This document shows positions 57,296 to 64,000 of a stretch of 64,000 nt of DNA, piece by piece. This DNA comes from Acidobacteriota bacterium (GTDB lineage Bacteria; Acidobacteriota; Blastocatellia; Pyrinomonadales; Pyrinomonadaceae). The DNA is taken from NCBI GenBank assembly GCA_019639135.1, contig JAHBSL010000003.1, forward strand, positions 186,001 to 250,000, read 5' to 3'. Each line of letters starts with the position of its first letter. Positions within the stretch are counted from its first letter, which is position 1. A program made the position numbers and the translations under genes. The notes below the pieces were generated by a model. The model ran no database searches, was not told the DNA's origin, and worked only from the letters and a program-made list of their open reading frames with translations.

Positions 57296-59223
57296 GCGTG
57301 CTTGCCGCGAGCTGCCCTTCGTGTGCCGCCCCGATTGAGTTCAAAAAGGGCTCGACCCTGGTGCTCGTTTGCCCGTATTGCCGCTCGGCAGTGGCACGTA
57401 CCGACCGAACTCTTGAGGACCTCGGCAAGGTGGCGGAGATCGCCGATTCGCAATCGCCCCTCAAGCTCGGCCTCAAAGGCGAATTCAAAGGCAACAGATT
57501 CGAGCTGACCGGACGTGCCCAGCTCAGGCACGAGCTTGGCGGTTACTGGGACGAGTGGTACGCGACATTCTCGAACGGCTGGGTCGGTTGGCTTGCCGAG
57601 GCGCAGGGGCGTTTTTACATGACGTTCTTTCAACCGATCCCTACGGGAACGGCCCTGCCCGGGTTCGATGAGATCGAGGTCGGCAAATACGTGCCACAGA
57701 TCCCCTCGGACGGGCCGCTGATGGTACTCGAAAAAGGCGTTGCGACGGCCGTTGCGGCCGATGGCGAGATACCGTATCAGCTAGTACCCAATGAGCAGTC
57801 GCGGTATGCCGACCTCAGCGGTACCGGCGACCAGTTCGCGACAATCGACTACAGTATGTCGCCGCCGTGGGTCTTTCTCGGGAAGCAGGTAAAGCTCGAA
57901 GAGATCGGCCTCGGCGATGCCCGGCCTGCTCAGCGAGAGGCACGCCGGACGACCGCCGCGGGCATGGGCTGCCCGAATTGCGGAGGCCCGCTTTCGCTCA
58001 CCGCACCGGACAAGGCGGAACGCGTCACCTGCCCGAACTGCTCGTCGCTGCTCGACGTAAACCAAGGAAACCTCAAATACTTCAAGGCCCTAGAACCCTG
58101 CCCGACTTCCGATCAGTTTCTGCTCAAGGTCGGACAGGAAGGAACATTCCCCGGCGATGTGAAGTTTCGCATCATCGGCCGGATGGTCCGCAGCGTCACC
58201 ATTGACGGCACGACCTATTATTGGCACGAGTACCTGCTCTATAACCCGATGGTCGGCTTCCGCTGGCTTGTCCATTCGGACAACCACTGGAACTTTGTTG
58301 AGCCCGTTAATCCGGCCGAGGTCGAAATGCCGGCCGTGATCGGCGCAGGTGCCCGGGCCGGATACAACGGCCATACATTCAAGATATTTCAGGATGCGCC
58401 CGCCTCGGTCCGCTATGTTGACGGCGAATTCTATTGGCGGGTCGAGCAGGGCGAGACAGTCCGTGCGGTCGATTACGTTGCCGCACCGTTGATGCTTTCG
58501 CAGGAAATGACGCCGGGCGAGATGAACTGGTCTGCGGGCGTCTATATGACGAACGATGAGATCGAGAAGATCTTCGGCGTCTCGGGCCTGCCGCGTCCAT
58601 GGGGCGTCGCACCCAATCAACCGTTCAATGCCTCCTGGTACTACACCTGGGGAGCAATTCCGCTGCTGCTATTGGTGATCGTCGGTATCTTTATGCTGCC
58701 GCTGACCGGAAATACCACGACCGTGCTGAGCCAGCGGATGGAGCTTCCGCCGATGGCGAACGCGACCCAGCCGCAGGCCGTTTTCAGCCAGCAGTTCGAA
58801 CTCAAGGCAAACCGCAATGTTCGCATTCGTGCCAATGCTCCGGTCAGCAATTCCTGGGCAGACCTCGACGTTGACCTGATCAACGACCAGAGCCAGGAGG
58901 TCGAATCGGTGAATGTCCCTATCGAATATTACAGCGGGACCGACAGCGACGGTGCATGGACGGAGGGTAATCAGACGGAGGACGCGACCGTCTCGTCGTT
59001 GCCGGCCGGGAAATACACGCTCCGGGTCGAAGGCACCTGGCAGAACTGGCAGCAATCGATGCCCGTTACGGTCAGCGTTACGCAAGGCGTCAATCGCGGC
59101 GTCAATTTCTTTTGTGCCTTTCTGGTGCTCCTCATCGTCCCGGTGATCGGGCTTATCAGGAAGGTCAGCTTCGAGTCGCGTCGCTGGAGCGAGAGCATGT
59201 TCAGCTCAAGCGGCGGCGAGTGA
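57292..59223 (+). CDS. DUF4178 membrane protein with two zinc ribbons
   Basis: 643 residues. Zinc ribbon 1: C8-x2-C11 ... C27-x2-C30. DUF4178-like domain 1 (about 55-205). Zinc ribbon 2 (CPNC...CPNC, about 226-250), then DUF4178-like domain 2 (about 265-420; YYWHEYLLYNPMVGFRWLVHSDNHWNFVEPV). Membrane segments at about 454-474 and 608-630 enclose an extracytoplasmic domain. DUF4178 proteins regularly accompany SpeE-like enzymes and DUF350, but their role is not known. The internal duplication is seen directly. Confidence 0.9.
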   Translation: MSVLAASCPSCAAPIEFKKGSTLVLVCPYCRSAVARTDRTLEDLGKVAEIADSQSPLKLGLKGEFKGNRFELTGRAQLRHELGGYWDEWYATFSNGWVGWLAEAQGRFYMTFFQPIPTGTALPGFDEIEVGKYVPQIPSDGPLMVLEKGVATAVAADGEIPYQLVPNEQSRYADLSGTGDQFATIDYSMSPPWVFLGKQVKLEEIGLGDARPAQREARRTTAAGMGCPNCGGPLSLTAPDKAERVTCPNCSSLLDVNQGNLKYFKALEPCPTSDQFLLKVGQEGTFPGDVKFRIIGRMVRSVTIDGTTYYWHEYLLYNPMVGFRWLVHSDNHWNFVEPVNPAEVEMPAVIGAGARAGYNGHTFKIFQDAPASVRYVDGEFYWRVEQGETVRAVDYVAAPLMLSQEMTPGEMNWSAGVYMTNDEIEKIFGVSGLPRPWGVAPNQPFNASWYYTWGAIPLLLLVIVGIFMLPLTGNTTTVLSQRMELPPMANATQPQAVFSQQFELKANRNVRIRANAPVSNSWADLDVDLINDQSQEVESVNVPIEYYSGTDSDGAWTEGNQTEDATVSSLPAGKYTLRVEGTWQNWQQSMPVTVSVTQGVNRGVNFFCAFLVLLIVPVIGLIRKVSFESRRWSESMFSSSGGE

Positions 59224-59236
59224 ATCGGTGAGTCAT

Positions 59237-59386
59237 ATGGCAAAGATTCTTTATCTGATATTCGGTATGTTCGTGCTGGTGCTTTACACGTCGGCAGCTT
59301 GGTTCGGTTGGGAGCTTGCCAATTCGGGCAGCAAATCGCGGCTCGGCGTGCCGTTCTTTTATTCTGGATTTCGTGGAGGAAAATAG
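59237..59386 (+). CDS. 49-residue single-helix membrane protein
   Basis: Below many gene-calling limits. ATG at 59237, stop immediately adjacent to the next ATG (59387). Sequence begins MAKILYLIFGMFVLVLYTSA (membrane helix) and ends FFYSGFRGGK. It lies between the DUF4178 gene (13 bp) and DUF350 (0 bp), so it must be translated with them. A small conserved membrane protein at this position is plausible; I do not know its name. Confidence 0.75.
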   Translation: MAKILYLIFGMFVLVLYTSAAWFGWELANSGSKSRLGVPFFYSGFRGGK

Positions 59387-59641
59387 ATGTTGATGAAATT
59401 GGCCGGCGCGAGCTTGCCGGGCTTTGTCGTACGCTTCGATCAATTGGCAGAGATACTTGTCACGACACTTATCTTTGTTGTGCTCGGGCTTGTGTTCTTT
59501 ACCATCGCATACTTTATTTTGAGCCGCATTTTCGATATTCATCATGAGATCGAAGAGGATCACAACACGGCGCTTGGCATTATCATCGGCTCTATCATGA
59601 TCGGTATTGCGATCATCATCGCGGCGGCCATCCATGGCTGA
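59387..59641 (+). CDS. DUF350 membrane protein
   Basis: 84 residues. Two membrane segments (about 24-46 and 60-82: LVTTLIFVVLGLVFFTIAYFI and ALGIIIGSIMIGIAIIIAAAI) around a loop SRIFDIHHEIEEDHNTA, typical of DUF350. Its partners here (DUF4178, SpeE-like) are the usual ones. DUF350 is suspected to act in the membrane in a complex of unknown function. Confidence 0.88.
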   Translation: MLMKLAGASLPGFVVRFDQLAEILVTTLIFVVLGLVFFTIAYFILSRIFDIHHEIEEDHNTALGIIIGSIMIGIAIIIAAAIHG

Positions 59642-59722
59642 TAGTTCGACCGCGGGGGTCCGAACAGGTAACGAGCCTGAGAATTCGTTAAAGTAGTTTT
59701 GGAAATCCTGTTTGGATCTTGA

Positions 59723-61243
59723 ATGAAGAGAATACCGCTACTTTTCTTGAACGTAGTCATCATAGCGACCTGCGGGCTGATCTACGAACTTCTTGCCGCG
59801 ACGGTCTCAAGCTACGTCCTCGGCGATTCGGTCACACAGTTTTCACTCATCATCGGCATCTACCTGTTTGCCATGGGCGTCGGCTCATGGCTTTCGGGTT
59901 TTTTGGAGAAAGAGCTTGCGCGGAAATTTGTCGAGATAGAGCTTGCCGTCGCGTTGATCGGCGGGTTTTCGGCACCGCTGCTCTTTCTTACCTTCGCGAA
60001 CGTTTCCTATTTCGCCGTCATTCTCTATTCGATGGTGTTCATCATCGGCGCGCTCGTCGGGCTTGAGATACCGCTGCTGATGCGGATATTGAAAGACGAG
60101 CTCGACTTTAAGGACCTTGTCTCGCGGGTGCTTGCGTTGGATTATGTCGGTGCACTCGTCGCAGCTCTGCTTTTCCCGATCTTCCTTGTCCCGAAGCTAG
60201 GGCTGAACCGCACCTCGCTCCTCTTCGGGATGCTCAATGCGGCTGTCGGGCTTTGGGGCACGTGGCTGCTTGAACCGCTGATCCGCCGCCGGTTGACGCT
60301 GCTTCGTGTCAAAGGTTTCGTCGTGCTCGTCCTGCTCGCGATCGCGTTCATCAAGGCCGAGTCGCTGACGACCATGGCCGAGGACGCACTGTTTCCCGAT
60401 CAGATCGTTTACGCCAAAAGCTCTCCGTATCAACGTATCGTCGTCACCCGCGGAAAGCTCGGGCATTCGCTTTTCCTCAATGGCAATCTGCAGTTCAATT
60501 CCTTTGACGAATACCGCTACCACGAAGCTTTGGTTCACCCGGCGTTTGCGGCATTTGAAGGCGAGCCGCGGCGGGTGCTTGTGCTCGGCGGCGGCGACGG
60601 CCTTGCCGTTCGCGAGATCCTGAAGTATCCATCGGTCGAGAGCGTTACGCTGGTCGATCTTGATCCGCTGATGACGGGCCTTTCGAAAGAGCTTCCGGCA
60701 CTTGCGGAGCTCAACCGCAATGCGATGGATGACCCGCGTGTCACCGTGATAAATGCCGATGCGTTCGTATGGCTTGATGACGTTGAGTCGCCGCCCTTTG
60801 ACATCGCCATCGTAGATTTTCCCGACCCGAACAACTTCGCCCTCGGTAAGCTTTACTCGACCCGCTTCTATAAACTGCTCCGCGAACGGCTGCAGCCCGA
60901 AGCGTCCGTGGTGATCCAATGCACCTCGCCGCTCTACGCACGCAAGTCCTTTTGGTCGATCATCAAAACTCTCGAGGCCTCGGGCTTTACGGTCAAGCCA
61001 TTTCAAACGACCGTCCCAAGCTTCGGCGTTTGGGGCTACGCACTAGCCAAAATGCAGCCCTTTGAAAAGCCCGGCGAGCTTCGCAGCGGCATTGAACTAA
61101 AATTCCTGAACCCAACATCCTTTCCGTCGCTCTTCGATTTCCCGGCCGACATGACGATGCCCGCGGAAGAGATCGAGATCAATCGGCTCGACAACCAGGC
61201 ACTCGTCCGGTACTACGAAACAGAATGGCGCAGGTTTGAATAG
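59723..61243 (+). CDS. Membrane-anchored spermidine synthase-like aminopropyltransferase
   Basis: 506 residues. The N-terminal 215 residues have about seven membrane segments (VVIIATCGLIYELLAATVSSYVLG start), the rest is a SpeE-like Rossmann domain: RVLVLGGGDGLAVREILKYPSVESVTLVDLDP near residue 286, INADAFVWL, and IVDFPDPNNFALGKLYS with the catalytic Asp. YHEALVHPAF and QRIVVTRGKLGHSLFLNGNLQ fit the polyamine-binding side. It may add an aminopropyl group from decarboxylated AdoMet to a membrane or exported amine acceptor. The AdoMet decarboxylase is in the same cluster. Confidence 0.93.
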   Translation: MKRIPLLFLNVVIIATCGLIYELLAATVSSYVLGDSVTQFSLIIGIYLFAMGVGSWLSGFLEKELARKFVEIELAVALIGGFSAPLLFLTFANVSYFAVILYSMVFIIGALVGLEIPLLMRILKDELDFKDLVSRVLALDYVGALVAALLFPIFLVPKLGLNRTSLLFGMLNAAVGLWGTWLLEPLIRRRLTLLRVKGFVVLVLLAIAFIKAESLTTMAEDALFPDQIVYAKSSPYQRIVVTRGKLGHSLFLNGNLQFNSFDEYRYHEALVHPAFAAFEGEPRRVLVLGGGDGLAVREILKYPSVESVTLVDLDPLMTGLSKELPALAELNRNAMDDPRVTVINADAFVWLDDVESPPFDIAIVDFPDPNNFALGKLYSTRFYKLLRERLQPEASVVIQCTSPLYARKSFWSIIKTLEASGFTVKPFQTTVPSFGVWGYALAKMQPFEKPGELRSGIELKFLNPTSFPSLFDFPADMTMPAEEIEINRLDNQALVRYYETEWRRFE

Positions 61244-61298
61244 GTGTGGTAAAAGCACATATTCCGGATTAAGTAATAAGAGATAAGTGAAAAGTAAT

Positions 61299-61652
61299 AT
61301 GGCAGATCCATTGAAAGAAAAGTCTTTCGCTTTTGCATTAAAGATCACAAAACTCACCGACCATATTCAAAAGGAGCGAAGGGAATTTACGCTTTCGCGA
61401 AAGGTGCTGGATTCAAGCGTCAACATCGGGCTTTTCATCGAAGAGGCCCGGCAGGGTGAAGACCGCTCCGATTTTCGACAGAAGTACTCGCTGGCAAACA
61501 AAGAGGCCTTCAAAAGCAACTATCTGATCCGGCTGCTTCACGGAGGCGGTTATATTTCCGACGAACAGTTCAGTTCATTGATCTTCGAGTGCGAAGAGCT
61601 GCAAAAGATGCTGGTCTCGGCGCTTAAATCGCTACGCCGAAGCGAAGTATGA
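61299..61652 (+). CDS. Four-helix-bundle protein (23S rRNA IVP type)
   Basis: 117 residues from the ATG at 61299. EKSFAFALKITKLTDHIQKERREFTLSRKVLDSSVNIGLFIEEARQGEDRSDFRQKYSLANKEAFKSNYLIRLL in outline has the repeated helical pattern of the S23/IVP family. Such genes are found in rRNA intervening sequences and as single genes across Bacteroidota, Acidobacteriota and others; function unknown. It separates the SpeE-like gene from the FAD protein gene. Confidence 0.9.
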   Translation: MADPLKEKSFAFALKITKLTDHIQKERREFTLSRKVLDSSVNIGLFIEEARQGEDRSDFRQKYSLANKEAFKSNYLIRLLHGGGYISDEQFSSLIFECEELQKMLVSALKSLRRSEV

Positions 61653-61683
61653 CTTCTCACTTAAAACCTATCACTTATTCCGA

Positions 61684-63297
61684 ATGAATCTAACGCGGCG
61701 AGAACTGCTAACCACTTTCCTCGGAGCGCCGATCGCTTTGGCGGCGTGTGAGCGAAGTGCGCCGCGGGCGCTTCCGGAGGGCGAGATCGTCGGTGCCAAT
61801 TGGCAGCTTGGCCATGTGCTTCGCGAGGGGCGTACGTTCGAGGTCGCGGCGGATAAGTGGAAGCGTGTGCGGGTGGCGATCGTCGGTGCCGGTGTGGCCG
61901 GGCTTGCGGCGGCCTGGCAATTGAAGCGAAAGGGCGTGAACGACTTCGTCGTGCTCGAGCTCGAAAAGGAAGCAGGCGGAACGTCGCGTTCGGGCGAGGG
62001 CTCGCCGGTCGGGTATCCATGGGGAGCGCATTATCTTCCGGTGCCATTTCGTGAGAATACGAAGCTGATCGAGCTGCTTGATGAGATGTCGCTTGCCGAA
62101 GGTCGAAGCGACGAAGGCGACCTCGTTATAAAAGAGCAATACCTCTGCCGCGAGCCCGAGGAGCGCGTTTTTTACAAGGGCCGCTGGTATCCCGGGCTCT
62201 ACCTTCACGTTGGTGAAAGCGAGGCCGACAAACGCGAACTTGCCGCGTTCGAAGAAAAGATCAACACCTGGGTAAATTGGCGCGATGCTCGCGGCAGAAG
62301 GGCCTTCGTCGTGCCCGCGGCACTCGGGTCCGATGACACCGAGGTGACTGCGCTCGACAAGATATCGTTTGGCGATTGGCTGCGGCGGGAAGGGTTTACT
62401 TCGGAAAGGCTGTTCTGGTACTGCGATTATGCCTGCCGTGATGACTACGGGCTGAAGCTCGAGCAAACGTCGGCGTGGGCTGGGCTATTTTACTTTTGTT
62501 CGCGTGTGCGGAAGAGCGGGGACGAATCGCAGCCCTTCATCACGTTTCCCGAGGGGAACGGGCGCTTCGTCCGGCACATGGCCGAACGGGTGCGCGAGCA
62601 TTTGCTTTCCTCGCACGCAGTCGTTTCGATCGTGCCCGGCGACGGCGGTGCCGAGGTGGTCTGTCTTGCGGATGACGAGCTGCGAGGGTTTCGGTGCGAA
62701 AAGGTGATCTTTGCCTCGCCGGTATTTACGGCACCTTTCGTGATTCGAGGCTTTAGCGAAGAGCGGCCTTTTGATGCTTCGGCGTTTCACAGCAATTCGT
62801 GGTTCGTGGCCAATCTGCACATGAAGGATCGACCCCGCTCGCGGTTCGCACGCGACTTCCCGGTCGCCTGGGACAACGTGCTTTACGAGAGCCCGTCGCT
62901 CGGTTACGTTAACGCCACACATCAAAAGGGCATCGACTACGGCCAGACCGTTTGGACCTATTACTACCCGATGTGCCACGAAGAAAATGGGCGGACGAAG
63001 CTGCTCAACTACGATTGGCGGGAGCTCGCCGAGGTGGCTTTGACGGACATCGGCCGGGCTCATCCGGAGATCTGGGAACTGACAACGCGAATCGATATAA
63101 TGCGTTGGGGCCATGCGATGATCAGCCCGCGGACGGGCTTCCTCTGGGGCGGAGAGAGGCAAAAGGCCACGCAGCCCTATCGCAATATTCACTTTGCCCA
63201 TACGGACCTGAGCGGCATCGCATTGTTTGAGGAAGCCTTCTTTCATGGCCTCCGTGCCGCGAAGAATATATTCGGCGACGAACGGAAGTCGGCATAG
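61684..63297 (+). CDS. Exported FAD-dependent amine-oxidase-like protein
   Basis: 537 residues. The N-terminus has a twin-arginine motif (TRRELL, residues 4-9) and a lipobox-like LAAC at Cys22, so it may be a Tat-exported lipoprotein. FAD-binding IVGAGVAGLAAAWQLKRKGVNDFVVLELEKEAGG begins near residue 66, followed by a GGTSRSGEG turn and a C-terminal FAHTDLSGIALFEEAFFHGLRAAKNI typical of amine oxidases/phytoene desaturases. Substrate might be the product of the polyamine cluster. TatB/TatC are encoded 8-10 kb upstream. Confidence 0.85.
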   Translation: MNLTRRELLTTFLGAPIALAACERSAPRALPEGEIVGANWQLGHVLREGRTFEVAADKWKRVRVAIVGAGVAGLAAAWQLKRKGVNDFVVLELEKEAGGTSRSGEGSPVGYPWGAHYLPVPFRENTKLIELLDEMSLAEGRSDEGDLVIKEQYLCREPEERVFYKGRWYPGLYLHVGESEADKRELAAFEEKINTWVNWRDARGRRAFVVPAALGSDDTEVTALDKISFGDWLRREGFTSERLFWYCDYACRDDYGLKLEQTSAWAGLFYFCSRVRKSGDESQPFITFPEGNGRFVRHMAERVREHLLSSHAVVSIVPGDGGAEVVCLADDELRGFRCEKVIFASPVFTAPFVIRGFSEERPFDASAFHSNSWFVANLHMKDRPRSRFARDFPVAWDNVLYESPSLGYVNATHQKGIDYGQTVWTYYYPMCHEENGRTKLLNYDWRELAEVALTDIGRAHPEIWELTTRIDIMRWGHAMISPRTGFLWGGERQKATQPYRNIHFAHTDLSGIALFEEAFFHGLRAAKNIFGDERKSA

Positions 63298-63333
63298 CGC
63301 TAATGAAAACAAGAGTACATCTGCTATCAGATT

Positions 63334-63606
63334 ATGCTATCATCACAATTGAGCCGTAAACATCGGCTTACCCTAAAATCGATATTTGAGGCGCCTACGA
63401 GGGCGAGTATACGCTTTGCAGATATCGAGAAATTGTTCACCGCGCTTGGCGGAAGGGTTGGCGAGGTAAAAGGTTCGCGGACTTCCTTAGAACTTTCTGA
63501 CAACGAAATCTTTCTACACCGACCCGAACCCGGAAAGGAGGCGATGAAATATCAGGCTGAGGCGGTCCGCGAGATACTTTCCGCGGCAGGAGTTGAGAAT
63601 GGATAG
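63334..63606 (+). CDS. HicA-like mRNA interferase toxin
   Basis: 90 residues. The fold pattern IRFADIEKLFTALGGRVGEVKGSRTSLELSDNEIFLHRPEPGKEAMKYQAEAVREIL matches the HicA branch with GSR-x-x-L-x-x and HRPxPxKE; the His in LHRPEP is the probable catalytic residue. HicA toxins degrade mRNA. It overlaps the HicB gene by 8 bp, so the pair is coupled in the toxin-first order typical of hicAB. Confidence 0.87.
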   Translation: MLSSQLSRKHRLTLKSIFEAPTRASIRFADIEKLFTALGGRVGEVKGSRTSLELSDNEIFLHRPEPGKEAMKYQAEAVREILSAAGVENG

Positions 63607-63934
63607 CACACTTAAATACAAGGGCTTTGCGGCTAAGATCGAGTTTTCGGCTGATGACGGCGTTTTTGTTGGGCGTGTTCTTGGGATAAAGGACATTGTT
63701 GTGTTTCACGGGAAAAGCGTTGCCGAGCTAAAGCGCGAATTGAAGGAATCGATCGAATTCTATCTGGAGGTTTGCGAAAAGCAGAATAAAGAAGCAAAAA
63801 AGCCGTTTTCAGGAAAAGTACTCTTTCGCTTGCCGTCCGAGCTACACGCTCGCATATCTGAGGCCGCCGCCCGCAAAGGCAAGAGCGTCAACGAATGGGG
63901 CAAGGAAGTTTTTGAATCTGCTGTAAACGTCTAG
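63599..63934 (+). CDS. HicB-like antitoxin with ribbon-helix-helix domain
   Basis: 111 residues from the ATG at 63599. The N-terminal partial RNase H-like fold is YKGFAAKIEFSADDGVFVGRVLGIKDIVVFHGKSVAELKRELKESIEFYLE; the C-terminal FSGKVLFRLPSELHARISEAAARKGKSVNEW is an Arc/MetJ-type DNA-binding domain. It neutralises the toxin and represses the operon. Confidence 0.9.
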   Translation: MDSTLKYKGFAAKIEFSADDGVFVGRVLGIKDIVVFHGKSVAELKRELKESIEFYLEVCEKQNKEAKKPFSGKVLFRLPSELHARISEAAARKGKSVNEWGKEVFESAVNV

Positions 63935-63951
63935 AGACCACAAAGATCGAA

Positions 63952-64000
63952 GTGAAACTTAGGAAGCAAATTATCCTTTTTGTCGGACTCTTCTTGGGTC
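63952..64000 (+). CDS. Start of a probable exported or membrane protein, cut by right edge
   Basis: GTG at 63952 opens a frame that reads KLRKQIILFVGLFLG, the beginning of a signal peptide or membrane helix. It follows HicB by 17 bp. Too short to identify. Confidence 0.35.
   Translation, partial: MKLRKQIILFVGLFLG

Noticed and set aside
1..64000. CRISPR arrays, tRNA or rRNA genes, insertion sequences
   Set aside because: I looked for regularly spaced repeats, cloverleaf-like ends and transposase motifs and saw none.

Overview
This 64 kb window is a moderately GC-rich, gene-dense bacterial chromosome segment around the replication origin. dnaA and dnaN lie at 3.1-6.2 kb, the rpmH-rnpA-yidD-yidC-jag-mnmE block at 14.4-19.1 kb, and mnmG-parA-parB at 48.6-52.3 kb. 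The overall gene set (DUF4178/DUF350 polyamine-type cluster, GWxTD protein, many multihaem cytochromes, ResB/CcsA maturation, Asp/Pro/Thr-rich exported proteins) suggests Acidobacteriota, perhaps Blastocatellia-like. That placement is an inference from gene content; no rRNA gene is present to confirm it. I saw no tRNA, rRNA, CRISPR array or insertion sequence.

Layout. 0-2.7 kb: DsbA/DsbB thiol-oxidation pair (DsbA cut by the left edge), a GIN-domain exported protein, a NuiA-type nuclease inhibitor. 2.7-6.2 kb: dnaA and dnaN, with DnaA-box-like clusters on both sides of dnaA. 6.2-14.3 kb: ordinary housekeeping (DUF445, arylamine N-acetyltransferase, purM, purN, TPR protein) with a YefM-YoeB toxin-antitoxin pair and its TGTACA operator. 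14.4-19.1 kb: ribosome/RNase P/membrane insertion/tRNA modification genes; rpmH is nested inside the rnpA reading frame.

19.2-33.8 kb is the most notable part: an anaerobic or extracellular electron-transfer island. It holds a universal stress protein, an FNR-like sensor with a CRP-type recognition helix, a DNA-binding-less cyclic-nucleotide-domain protein, an MtrA/DmsE-type decahaem cytochrome, an MtrB/PioB-type outer-membrane porin, an eight-haem NapC-type quinol dehydrogenase, a monohaem cytochrome, two nine-haem cytochromes (one a probable lipoprotein) and the ResB-CcsA-TPR cytochrome c maturation set. Four TGTGA-N6-TCACA operators (one with a single mismatch) sit at the promoters of these genes, matching what the regulator's recognition helix predicts. 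33.8-48.4 kb adds a sigma-54 activator and hybrid kinase, further stress genes, a consensus sigma-54 promoter in front of a 61-residue membrane protein, paired MacB-type permeases, Hsp20, an SLC13-type transporter, PilZ, and a fused TssB-TssC sheath protein with no other type VI secretion genes nearby.

48.6-54.9 kb: mnmG, two parS-like 16-bp palindromes with half-sites in the reverse order to classical parS, parAB, selD containing an in-frame UGA (selenocysteine) codon, and tatB/tatC with an enlarged periplasmic loop in TatC. 56.9-63.3 kb: a cluster of an AdoMet decarboxylase-like protein, a zinc-ribbon DUF4178 membrane protein, a 49-residue membrane protein, DUF350, a membrane-anchored spermidine-synthase-like enzyme and a Tat/lipoprotein-type FAD amine-oxidase-like protein. 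The window closes with a HicAB toxin-antitoxin pair and the first codons of a cut-off gene.
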